Positions 15,473 to 22,665 of a stretch of DNA of 27,634 nt are shown in pieces. The stretch's first letter is position 1. Every line of letters starts with the position of its first letter. The translations under genes were made by a program, and so were the position numbers. The DNA is from an uncultured Collinsella sp. Lineage in GTDB: Bacteria > Actinomycetota > Coriobacteriia > Coriobacteriales > Coriobacteriaceae. Where the stretch lies: NCBI GenBank assembly GCA_900542945.1, contig UQPI01000027.1, forward strand, positions 1-27,634. The letters run 5' to 3'. Under the pieces are notes generated by a model. That model had not been told where the DNA came from, searched no databases, and saw only the letters and a program-made list of their open reading frames with translations.

Positions 15473-16879
15473 CTACTCTGTAGTGTCATCGTCCTCGGCA
15501 AGTTGGGGGAACACGGCGTCCTTGGGCATGGTGACCTTCGTCAGCGAGGTGAGCTTTTTGCTGAGCGATGTGTCCGTCTTGACCAGGTCGCTGAGCGTCA
15601 CGATCTTGTAGCCGTCGGCGACAAGACCGTCGATAATCTGCGGCAGCGCCTCGAGCGTCTGCTCGGCGCATTCGTCTCTATCGGTGAGCAGCACGATATT
15701 GCCCGGCGTCACCGAATCGAGCACCGTCGAGACCTGCTCGTCGGCACCGTTGAGCAGCCAGTCGCCCGAGTCAATATTCCACGAGACCACGGCGGAGACC
15801 AGGTCCATCGCATCAATCCAGTTTTGCTCGTCAAAGGCAGCGTAGGGAGCACGCAGCAGCATCGTCTTCACGCCGGTCGCCGACTTAATCGCATCGGTGC
15901 CTTTCGTGATCTGCTCGCGTACCGCCTCACGGTCCTGACCCTTGAGCGAATCGTCGCTGTAGCTGTTGGATCCGATTTCGCACCCGGCATCGACAATCGC
16001 CTTGGCCGTGGCAGGCGAGGCCTCGGCCGCATCGCCCGACAGGAAGAACGTCGCGGTGACGCCCTTTTCCTTGAGTACCTGCAAAATCTGCTTGGTCGCA
16101 CCGCTCGGACCCTCGTCAAACGTCAGCGCCACGTACTTTTTGTTGCCCTTGGGCGCCACGCTGGCGCACGCAACGACGCAATCGGTGGCGGGCGCAACCT
16201 CGCCGCGGTCCTGCGTCTTGCCCGACTGCTCACCAACCCACACCTCGGAGCGGCCCTGGACACCCCACGTCTGCACATACTCTATGGCGCCCGTGCCCTC
16301 GACCTTGAACTTGGGCTCGATAACCGTAGCCTGAATCTCGTGCTTCTCGTAGGTGTTACGGCCATCCTTGACCGTCACCTTCTCGCCGCCCTCAAGTTCG
16401 CGGCTTTTCCACTTACCCTGTTTTATGCGCTTGCCGTCCACCTTAACCGACAGCTTTTCGCCGCCATGGCGGGTCAGCACGCTGTCATCGACGGCCAGCA
16501 GGTCGCCTGCGTCGTAGGTGTCAGTCAACTCCTGGTCGTCGATGAGATTCTGCAGCGTAGAGCCGACGCGCACCGCGGTCTTCTGGCCGTTGAGCTCCAC
16601 GTCCACGCTGCGGTTGACGTAGCCCACGACGGCAGCGATAAACAGCACAAGTGCGCAACCCACGGCGATGAGCGCATAGGGCAGACGGGACGGTCGGCGC
16701 GGCGAGCGCCCGTTGCCGATGCGCGCGCTGCGGTCGCTAAACCCGCGGCTATGGTTGAGGTACATCGCGCCGGGCTTACGGCGACGGCGGCGCTGACCGC
16801 TGGGCAGCTGCCCCAGGTCGCGGCGCGCCGTCGGACGCGCACCCGAGCGCCCGTTTAAGTTGGATCCATTTTGGCGCAT
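15473..16879 (-). CDS. Membrane-anchored NodB-like (polysaccharide deacetylase fold) protein, metal ligands missing
   Basis: 468 residues. A basic cytoplasmic leader (1-66, with RRRRRK) precedes one membrane span (67-88); the rest is outside. Residues 91-190 form a region resembling DUF348/G5-type cell-wall modules (VDVELNGQKTAVRVGSTLQN). Residues 245-435 follow the NodB fold: TFDEGPSG (253-260), IGSNSYSDDSL (302-312), RAPYAAFDE, WNIDSGDW and IVLLTD (395-400). Active deacetylases have TFDDGP, the HxxxH metal pair and a late His; here the second Asp is Glu, both histidines are Asn and Asp, and the late His is Thr. So it is probably not a zinc deacetylase but a glycan-binding or repurposed protein. 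ATG 16879 has GGGGAGG upstream. It follows the PRC and YtxH genes. Confidence 0.85.
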   Translation of the reverse strand: MRQNGSNLNGRSGARPTARRDLGQLPSGQRRRRRKPGAMYLNHSRGFSDRSARIGNGRSPRRPSRLPYALIAVGCALVLFIAAVVGYVNRSVDVELNGQKTAVRVGSTLQNLIDDQELTDTYDAGDLLAVDDSVLTRHGGEKLSVKVDGKRIKQGKWKSRELEGGEKVTVKDGRNTYEKHEIQATVIEPKFKVEGTGAIEYVQTWGVQGRSEVWVGEQSGKTQDRGEVAPATDCVVACASVAPKGNKKYVALTFDEGPSGATKQILQVLKEKGVTATFFLSGDAAEASPATAKAIVDAGCEIGSNSYSDDSLKGQDREAVREQITKGTDAIKSATGVKTMLLRAPYAAFDEQNWIDAMDLVSAVVSWNIDSGDWLLNGADEQVSTVLDSVTPGNIVLLTDRDECAEQTLEALPQIIDGLVADGYKIVTLSDLVKTDTSLSKKLTSLTKVTMPKDAVFPQLAEDDDTTE

Positions 16880-16900
16880 GTGCCCTCCCCCATAAACACA

Positions 16901-16930
16901 GCAAGCCGGAGCAACAGGTCTCCGGCTTGC
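16901..16930 (-). terminator. Hairpin between the PRC-barrel and NodB-like genes
   Basis: An 11-bp perfect stem (GCAAGCCGGAG at 16901-16911 with CTCCGGCTTGC at 16920-16930) with an eight-base loop. The minus strand continues TGTGTTTATG, a poor U-tract. It may attenuate or process the message so the NodB-like gene is expressed at a different level. Confidence 0.5.
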
Positions 16931-16951
16931 CTCCCATCATTTGGTACGTCG

Positions 16952-17707
16952 CTATTTTGTAGCTTTTGACGAGCCTCCGCTCGCCTTTTGGTATTCGTCC
17001 TTAAAGGCCTTGAACATGCCGCGCGTCTTGCCGAGCTGCTTGCCCAGTGCGCGGCTGCCCTTGTCCACGGCAACCGATCCCTTATCGTCGAGTACCTTGG
17101 CGCCCTTTTTGACCTTATCGCCCACCACGACGCTGGCCTCGGCGGCCTTGGCAGCCGCACCGCCCGAATACCCGAGCGACTTGACCTCGTCCGAGACGAC
17201 CATCGCGCCGTTCTCGTAGCCGCGCAGCATCGTCGGTGGCACCTGCGTGTCGCCCACCAGCACGCTCGAAGCGGCACCGGCGGTCACATAGAATGCCTGC
17301 ACGACACCCGAGCGTGGCTTGAACTCAACGTCCGAGCAGTAGCCCACGACATCGCCCGATTCCGTGCGCACGTCCATGCCAACCCAGATGATGCAATCGT
17401 CCAGGTTGATGTCGAGGCGCTTGGCGGCGGCAGCATCGTACGTGTCCTTGACGTCATCGACCGCAATGGCACCCTCGTAGACACCAATGGCGTCGAGCGC
17501 TACGAATCGGTCGGGGCGCTCGATCATGCCCGCGATATCGGACTGGCGGACCATAAAGCCGACCACGCGCGTACCGCCCGGGGTAAAGACCGGAAAGTGA
17601 ATCTTTCCGAGCTTTTTAGGGCTGCGCGGCGTGCCGTCCTTTTTGGTGCGCTTGTCCTCGGTAGGCTTGCGATAAATCTTGGCGCCGACAAAATCCCCGG
17701 CGCGCAT
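16952..17707 (-). CDS. PRC-barrel domain protein of unknown role
   Basis: 251 residues, no membrane span. The first 90 residues and the middle (GMDVRTESGDVVGYCSDVEFKPRSGVVQAFYV) read as two PRC-barrel-type beta domains, a fold used in RNA processing, photosynthesis and as sensor modules. The C-terminal 80 residues are Lys/Ala-rich (VVVGDKVKKGAKVLDDKGS and onward) and probably helical or disordered. The ATG overlaps the YtxH stop in a TAATG junction, so the two are co-translated. The MgtE-like protein 1.6 kb away also carries PRC-like modules, but any link is speculative. Specific function is not known to me. Confidence 0.75.
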   Translation of the reverse strand: MRAGDFVGAKIYRKPTEDKRTKKDGTPRSPKKLGKIHFPVFTPGGTRVVGFMVRQSDIAGMIERPDRFVALDAIGVYEGAIAVDDVKDTYDAAAAKRLDINLDDCIIWVGMDVRTESGDVVGYCSDVEFKPRSGVVQAFYVTAGAASSVLVGDTQVPPTMLRGYENGAMVVSDEVKSLGYSGGAAAKAAEASVVVGDKVKKGAKVLDDKGSVAVDKGSRALGKQLGKTRGMFKAFKDEYQKASGGSSKATK

Positions 17708-18096
17708 TATGCCTCGGTCGAGGGCTCCGCAGCCTCGGTATCAGCCTCGACGGCGTTCTCGACCACGACGTCGGCGGCAGGCGTCACGTTGCCACCCGAA
17801 ATGGCGTCGTTGAGCTGCTCGCGCAGCTGGTCCATGCGCTCGCGGGCCAGGTCGACCTTGGCGCGCAGGTCGTCGGTCTTGGCGTCGACCATCGGGCCAA
17901 AGTCATTCACCGCAGCACGGGCCTCCTCGGCGCTGTGCTCGTAGGTGTCGCGCATATTGTCCCAGGCGTCGTTGGCGATATCGGCAGCCATGGCGCGGGT
18001 CTCGGCGCCCGAGCGCGGAGCCAGAGCAACACCGATAATAGCGCCGGCAGCAGCACCAAAAAGTGCGCCGGAGACAAAGCTGAAAGTCTTACCCAT
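17707..18096 (-). CDS. YtxH-domain membrane-anchored protein
   Basis: 129 residues from ATG 18096, seven bases after AGGAGAGG; ATG 18102 would add two residues. The N-terminus is the YtxH glycine/alanine-rich span (FVSGALFGAAAGAIIGVALA) followed by PRSG, then an amphipathic helix likely to coil (DDLRAKVDLARERMDQLREQL), and an acidic tail. YtxH proteins are small envelope-stress proteins in Gram-positives without a defined biochemical role. First gene of the YtxH, PRC, NodB-like unit, with a candidate -10 about 50 bases upstream. Confidence 0.85.
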   Translation of the reverse strand: MGKTFSFVSGALFGAAAGAIIGVALAPRSGAETRAMAADIANDAWDNMRDTYEHSAEEARAAVNDFGPMVDAKTDDLRAKVDLARERMDQLREQLNDAISGGNVTPAADVVVENAVEADTEAAEPSTEA

Positions 18097-18147
18097 GATC
18101 ATTCCTCTCCTGCGGGCACGTCGGTGCCCACCGTTTGAATGCTGTCC

Positions 18148-18153
18148 ATTATA
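18148..18153 (-). promoter_or_regulatory. -10 element upstream of the YtxH operon
   Basis: A perfect TATAAT on the minus strand, about 50 bases before the start codon. No convincing -35 is seen at 16-18 bp. Just upstream, CATCACTTGCCG (18163-18174) can pair with CGGCAA (18192-18197) and GTGATG (18210-18215), a bulged hairpin that could end the upstream transcript or bind a regulator. Confidence 0.45.
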
Positions 18154-18232
18154 CCCGCAGCGCATCACTTGCCGCTCCGCTCATCTGCGTACGGCAAAGG
18201 CGCAGGTACGTGATGGTGATAAACGCGTAGGC

Positions 18233-19066
18233 CTACTCCTGAGGCATAGCCGGCATGGCCACCGTGGCACCCGGGTCCTCGCCGGCGCCGTCCACGAGCG
18301 GCAGGCCGCCCTCATGCGCAGGTCCTGCCGGAACCGTCGCCGCACCGCCAAAGACGGCAGCGGAGGCCTCGTGGTTCTCGGCAACCGCGCCCTCGGTATC
18401 AATCGCCACCTGGGGCTCGTCGTCAAAGTTGGGGACGCCCTGGGGCTCGGTGGGAACGGGCTCGGCGGTCGCATCGGCAACGGGCTCGGCGTCGACCGGC
18501 ACATCGCCCTCGTCAGCGCCCTCGTCCTCGGCAGCATCTTCGCCGTTCGCAGCAGCGACGGCCTCGTGAGGATCCTTGCCCTCGGCCTCGGCGCGCATGC
18601 CCAGCACCAGGTTGCGCAGGCCCGCGACCGTGCCTTCCACGTCGGGGGCAGGCTGGTCGGCGTGCAGGTACGCCCAGTCCATCATAAAGGTGGCCGACGA
18701 CAGCGCACCGATGGCCAGTGCGTCGTCGGGGCACGAAAGCTCGACCTCAAAGACACGCTCGTCATGCTCGCTTACGCGCGTGCGGCCGCACGAGATGCTA
18801 CCGGCAAGACCGGTCTCGTTCATGAGCTCGACCGTCACGTGCTCCAGCAGGTGGCAGAGCTCGGTCTGACCCATGCAATCCTGGAACTCGCGGCCGGAAT
18901 CACCCAGGCACAGGTGCTTGGCAATCGCCGGTACCAGGTAGTACACGCGCGCCGTGGCCTCGATGTCCTCCGAGGTCATGAGCGGCATGCCGGGGTTCAC
19001 CAGCACATGCGCGCAGATCTTGTCCTCGCTGACGGTGACCTTAAGGATGTTGAACAGGCCTGCCAT
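18233..19066 (-). CDS. Orphan cyanophycin-synthetase-N-like domain protein with acidic tail
   Basis: 277 residues. Residues 25-135 resemble the N-terminal domain of cyanophycin synthetase (CphA): LVPAIAKHLCL, then ELCHLLEHVTVELMNETGL (69-87) and SCGRTRVSE (92-100), matching the family's GH-x-x-EHVALELQ and GRTRE region. The ATP-grasp and Mur-ligase domains that do chemistry in CphA (about 870 residues) are absent. Residues 160-277 are an Ala/Glu/Asp-rich low-complexity tail. In CphA the N domain helps bind polymer, so a binding or regulatory role is a reasonable inference. It follows the CNNM-type gene with 24 bases between, and has GGGGAGAG before ATG 19066. The match is by eye and moderately distant. 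Confidence 0.65.
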   Translation of the reverse strand: MAGLFNILKVTVSEDKICAHVLVNPGMPLMTSEDIEATARVYYLVPAIAKHLCLGDSGREFQDCMGQTELCHLLEHVTVELMNETGLAGSISCGRTRVSEHDERVFEVELSCPDDALAIGALSSATFMMDWAYLHADQPAPDVEGTVAGLRNLVLGMRAEAEGKDPHEAVAAANGEDAAEDEGADEGDVPVDAEPVADATAEPVPTEPQGVPNFDDEPQVAIDTEGAVAENHEASAAVFGGAATVPAGPAHEGGLPLVDGAGEDPGATVAMPAMPQE

Positions 19067-19090
19067 AACTCTCCCCTACTCTTCCTTGTC

Positions 19091-20464
19091 CTACTCGTCG
19101 CCATCGTGCGGGTCCACAGAGCCCGCACCCGACGCCGCCGGCTTCTCTGCCGAAGACTCGGAATCCTTCTTATCGGTTTCGGCCGGAGCGATCACGCGAA
19201 TGAGCGAGATGCGCTGGCCACGCATCGACTGCACTTTAAACTTGTACCCCGCGACCTCAAACACCTCTCCGATGTCGGGCACCGAGTCGCAAAGCTCCAA
19301 GATCCAGCCGGCGATGGTTTCATAATCATCGCTTTCCTCGAGCGGCCAACCAAGCTCAATCGCGTCATCGCACGAAAAACGCCCATCAACGAGCCACTCG
19401 CGGCGCGAAAGGCGCGTGAGATACTTGTTGTCGGGGTCGAACTCATCCTCGATCTCGCCCACGATCTCCTCGACGATGTCTTCGATGGTGATGATGCCGG
19501 CCGTGCCGCCGTACTCGTCCACGACGACCACGATCTGGTCGTGCGAGGTCTGCATCTCGGACAGCAGCGGCAGGATGTCCTTGGTATCGGGCACAAAGGT
19601 GGCGTCGCGCAAAAAGTCGGCAATGGGCTGGTCGCCCTTGCCGTCGAGCGCGGGCTGGATCAGGTCCTTGATGTGCGCGATGCCCGCGACATTGTCGGGG
19701 TCCTCGTGATAGACGGGGATGCGGCTGAAGCCGGTCTGGCGCATGGTGGACAGCACGTCGGCGACTGTCTCGTCGTCCTCGCACATGGTGGTGTCCACGC
19801 GCGGCACCATGACCTCGCGAGCCACGGTGTCGCCCAGGTCGAAGATCTCGTGGATCATGCGCTTTTCCTCGTCGAGCAGGTCGTCCTGCTCCGAGACCAT
19901 GTACTTGATCTCTTCCTCCGAGACGTTCTGGCGGTCATCGGCGCTCTTGATGCGCAGGATGCGGGCCAGGCCGTCGGAGCAGGCACCGGTCAGCCACACG
20001 AGCGGGCGGGCGATCTTTTGGAACACGGAGAGCGGCCCCACGACCTGTTTGGATACGCCCTCGGCGTTGGCCAGACCAATGCGCTTGGGGACGAGCTCGC
20101 CGATCACGATGGACACGAAGGCGACCGCGACGGTGATGATGACCGGCGCCAGGCCGCGTGCGATGGCGGAAAGCGGCGCGACGCCAAAGCTCATGAGCCA
20201 CGTGGCGAGCGGGTCGGACAGGCTCGTCGAGGCGACGGCGGACGAGGCGAAGCCCACGAGCGTGATGGCGACCTGGATGGTGGCGAGCAGCTGGTCGGAG
20301 TCGGCAGCCAGCTTAATGGCACGCTCGGCACGCTTGTCGCCTTCCTCGGCCTCGTGCTCCAGCACGGCGCGCTTGGCCGTGGTGAGCGCCATCTCAGACA
20401 TAGAGAAGTAGCCGTTGATGAGGGTCAAAACGAGGGTAGTGATAAGGGAGATGGTTATGTCCAT
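19091..20464 (-). CDS. CNNM/CorC-type membrane protein (hemolysin C family) with CBS pair
   Basis: 457 residues. Order: DUF21/CNNM membrane domain with four spans (1-170, including NGYFSMSEMALTTAKRAVLEH and LATIQVAITLVGF), a CBS pair (about 200-330, VMVPRVDTTMCED, then VVVVDEYGGTAGIITIEDIVEEIVGEI) and a C-terminal CorC_HlyC domain ending in VAGYKFKVQSMRGQRI. Members such as CorC and MpfA are Mg2+ (Na+/Mg2+) extruders or protect against excess Mg2+. The ATG has no close ribosome site: GGAGG lies 15 bases upstream, inside a small hairpin (see findings). First gene of a two-gene unit with the CphA-N-like gene. Confidence 0.9.
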   Translation of the reverse strand: MDITISLITTLVLTLINGYFSMSEMALTTAKRAVLEHEAEEGDKRAERAIKLAADSDQLLATIQVAITLVGFASSAVASTSLSDPLATWLMSFGVAPLSAIARGLAPVIITVAVAFVSIVIGELVPKRIGLANAEGVSKQVVGPLSVFQKIARPLVWLTGACSDGLARILRIKSADDRQNVSEEEIKYMVSEQDDLLDEEKRMIHEIFDLGDTVAREVMVPRVDTTMCEDDETVADVLSTMRQTGFSRIPVYHEDPDNVAGIAHIKDLIQPALDGKGDQPIADFLRDATFVPDTKDILPLLSEMQTSHDQIVVVVDEYGGTAGIITIEDIVEEIVGEIEDEFDPDNKYLTRLSRREWLVDGRFSCDDAIELGWPLEESDDYETIAGWILELCDSVPDIGEVFEVAGYKFKVQSMRGQRISLIRVIAPAETDKKDSESSAEKPAASGAGSVDPHDGDE

Positions 20465-20578
20465 CGGGAGTTTCTCGAACCTCCAAGATTCGGGACGTTA
20501 GGTAGTAAGCGTAGGTGACGGATAGGGCAGTTGCGCCCGACGGCCGCTCGGATGGGCCCGCGGGCACAGACGCGATCG

Positions 20579-21262
20579 CTAGATTACGAAGAGGATCACC
20601 GCCATGAACTGGAAGATACTGCCGGCGAGCACCCACAAGTGAAACACACTGTGCAGGTAACGCACGTTTTTGGCGATGTAGAACGGCACGCCCACGGTGT
20701 AGCACACGCCGCCGACAGCGAGCAGGGCAAGTGCCACGGGGTTGAGCAGCGACACGAGCTCGGGCAGCTTAAAGACGACGAGCCAGCCCATCAGCAGATA
20801 GACCAGGCCGCTTACCCAATGCGGCTGGCGCTCGCGCAAAAAACACTCGAGGGCGATCCCGACGATGGCGATGGCCCATACGGCAAAGAACAGCACGGGA
20901 CCACCGTCGTTTGCGAGCGTGATGAGGCAAAACGGCGTATAGCTGCCGGCTATGAGCAGGTAGATGCAGCTGTGGTCGATGATGCGAAACACGCGCTTGG
21001 CGCGCGCAGGCTGAATCGCGTGATAGAGCGTGGAGGCCAAGTATTCGAGGATGATACTGACGCCATAGACAATCGCCGCGGCCATGTGGGCCGGGCCTCC
21101 GCCGCGCAGGGCAGCGAATACGATCAGGAGCACCAGGCCCGCGATACCCAGCAGGCAGCCGACACCATGGGTGACGGAGTTCATGATCTCCTCGCCCACC
21201 GTGTAGTGTGGAACGGCCGCGGCCTTGGGTCGCGGTTTAGAACTGTCGCTCGAATCGGACAT
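20579..21262 (-). CDS. Hemolysin III family (TrhA/PAQR-like) membrane protein
   Basis: 227 residues from ATG 21262; a TTG at 21280 would add six residues but its region is the ribosome site (GGAGG). Seven membrane spans. Conserved features: GEEIMNSVTHGVGCLLGIAG, an Ser-x-x-x-His in LASTLYHAIQP, the DHSCIYLLIAGSYTPF block, and the late HSVFHLWVLAGSIFQF, whose histidines and Asp form the PAQR metal site. The family in bacteria influences membrane fluidity and lipid composition; cytolysin activity is historical. It stands alone; TATAGT at 21303-21298 is a candidate -10. Confidence 0.9.
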   Translation of the reverse strand: MSDSSDSSKPRPKAAAVPHYTVGEEIMNSVTHGVGCLLGIAGLVLLIVFAALRGGGPAHMAAAIVYGVSIILEYLASTLYHAIQPARAKRVFRIIDHSCIYLLIAGSYTPFCLITLANDGGPVLFFAVWAIAIVGIALECFLRERQPHWVSGLVYLLMGWLVVFKLPELVSLLNPVALALLAVGGVCYTVGVPFYIAKNVRYLHSVFHLWVLAGSIFQFMAVILFVI

Positions 21263-21370
21263 GCCGGTTACATCCTCCAACGTAAAGAGTTCTCAACACT
21301 ATATCAAAGCGTCTGGGTGCGTGCGAAATTTGCACCATACGTGACCCTTTGTTTACCCATTCTTTGCCTG

Positions 21371-21430
21371 TTGACGCATCAACGGCGAACATCCATAATG
21401 CGCTTGTTTTAAATGTTGATGTATTAACAT
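21371..21430 (+). promoter_or_regulatory. Promoter and palindromic operator of the alpha/beta hydrolase gene
   Basis: TTGACG (21371-21376), a 17-bp spacer and CATAAT (21394-21399) form a good sigma-A promoter. Between it and the ribosome site lies ATGTTGATGTATTAACAT (21413-21430), symmetric at 14 of 18 positions, probably a repressor site. Confidence 0.7.
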
Positions 21431-21448
21431 CTTTAAGGAGAACCGTAA

Positions 21449-22414
21449 ATGCCTCAAAGCGCACACCCCCATCGAAAGTTCAAGATAGCCGGCATTGTTA
21501 CGTTGGTAGTCGTTGTCGCGCTGCTGGGGTTTGCCGGCAACTTTCTGTTTGACTTCGCGCTGAATCCCCGCGCGCCATACACCATGAAGATGATGCAGGA
21601 CGGCAAGGACGACAAAGAAGGTGAGCAGCCGGATGCCGAGGAAACCGAGGCGCGGGCGTGGTTTAAAGAGAACCGCGAGAGCAGCAGCCTCACCGCAGAT
21701 GACGGAACCGAACTTGCCGCTTGGTATTTTGCCGCCCCAGAGAGCACGCACAATTACGCTGTCTGCCTACACGGATACACCGATGAGCCGATCGGTATGG
21801 CCCGATACGCCAAACGATTCCATGACCGCGGCATGAACGTACTCGCACCCGCCGCCCGCGCCCACGAGCGCTCCGGCGGCGACTATATCGGCATGGGCTG
21901 GCCCGAGCGCCTCGACATCGTCACGTGGATCGGGCGGATCGTTGCGGCCGATCCCAAGGCGCGTATCCTAGTCTTTGGCGAGTCGATGGGTGCAGCGACC
22001 GCCATGAATGTAGCGGGGGAATCTCTGCCCGCAAATGTAAAATGCATTATCGAGGACTGCGGCTATACAAGCGTTTGGGACGAGTTTTCCCTGCAGCTCA
22101 AGGATGTATTTGGCCTGCCCAGTTTTCCCTTGCTCGATGTGGCCAACCTGGTATGCAACGTGCGCGCGGGCTACGACTTTCATAAGGCGAGCAGCGTGGA
22201 ACAGCTCAAGCGCGCGACGGTTCCCATGCTTTTTATCCACGGTGACCAAGACACCTTTGTACCGTACAGCATGCTCGACCAAAACTACGAGGCGTGCGCC
22301 AGCAAGGTCAAGCAAAAGCTCACTATCCACGACGCCACCCATGCCAAGAGCGCGCAAGTCGACCCCGAGCTCTACTGGAATACGGTCGACGACTTCCTCG
22401 ACAAGTATTTTTAG
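21449..22414 (+). CDS. Membrane-anchored alpha/beta hydrolase
   Basis: 321 residues with AAGGAG nine bases before ATG. A short basic start, one membrane span (13-35), an acidic linker, then a serine hydrolase: VCLHGYTDEPIG (oxyanion loop), the nucleophile elbow VFGESMGAAT (Ser), FIHGDQDTFVP (Asp) and ATHAKS (His). It resembles the BEM46/YfhR and S33-type lipase or peptidase relatives that act at the membrane surface; the substrate cannot be deduced. It has its own promoter and operator and a shared bidirectional terminator, and is convergent to the DUF362 gene. Confidence 0.88.
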   Translation: MPQSAHPHRKFKIAGIVTLVVVVALLGFAGNFLFDFALNPRAPYTMKMMQDGKDDKEGEQPDAEETEARAWFKENRESSSLTADDGTELAAWYFAAPESTHNYAVCLHGYTDEPIGMARYAKRFHDRGMNVLAPAARAHERSGGDYIGMGWPERLDIVTWIGRIVAADPKARILVFGESMGAATAMNVAGESLPANVKCIIEDCGYTSVWDEFSLQLKDVFGLPSFPLLDVANLVCNVRAGYDFHKASSVEQLKRATVPMLFIHGDQDTFVPYSMLDQNYEACASKVKQKLTIHDATHAKSAQVDPELYWNTVDDFLDKYF

Positions 22415-22455
22415 GCAAAAAGCAACGTCCGGGGCTTTATCTGACCCCCTATTTT

Positions 22456-22579
22456 CGGAAGTATGCGGCAAAATCTGGAACTGCCGACCAGACCGCAGTT
22501 TTATCAACAATTTATCAGGGGTTTTGTTGCCAAAAAACGTCGTGTGCTCGGCGGTCTCGAAATTTGCCGCATACTTCCG
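22456..22579. repeat. 124-bp palindromic intergenic element
   Basis: CGGAAGTATGCGGCAAA (22456-22472) is repeated exactly in inverted orientation at 22563-22579. Inside, AGACCGC (22490-22496) has an inverted partner GCGGTCT, so the whole could fold into a long stem. CTGACCCCCT lies just outside the left arm, as a similar string does beside the 11731-11958 element. No open frame is apparent. Confidence 0.7.
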
Positions 22580-22584
22580 GAAAA

Positions 22585-22617
22585 CCGCCCGTGGGCGCTG
22601 TGCTCACGGGCGGCTTT
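22585..22617. terminator. Bidirectional terminator between convergent genes
   Basis: CCGCCCGTG (22585-22593) pairs with CACGGGCGG (22605-22613), followed by CTTTT on the plus strand; on the minus strand the stem is followed by TTTT. It can serve both the hydrolase and the DUF362 gene. Confidence 0.8.
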
Positions 22618-22665
22618 TGCTCGACTTACGCCACAGAGGCGCTTGTTTTGTCCAATAGCTAGGCG

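Noticed and set aside
17945..20518. 857-codon plus-strand open frame across four minus-strand genes
   Set aside because: Spans several well-supported genes and their intergenic regions in antisense; composition is typical of shadow frames.
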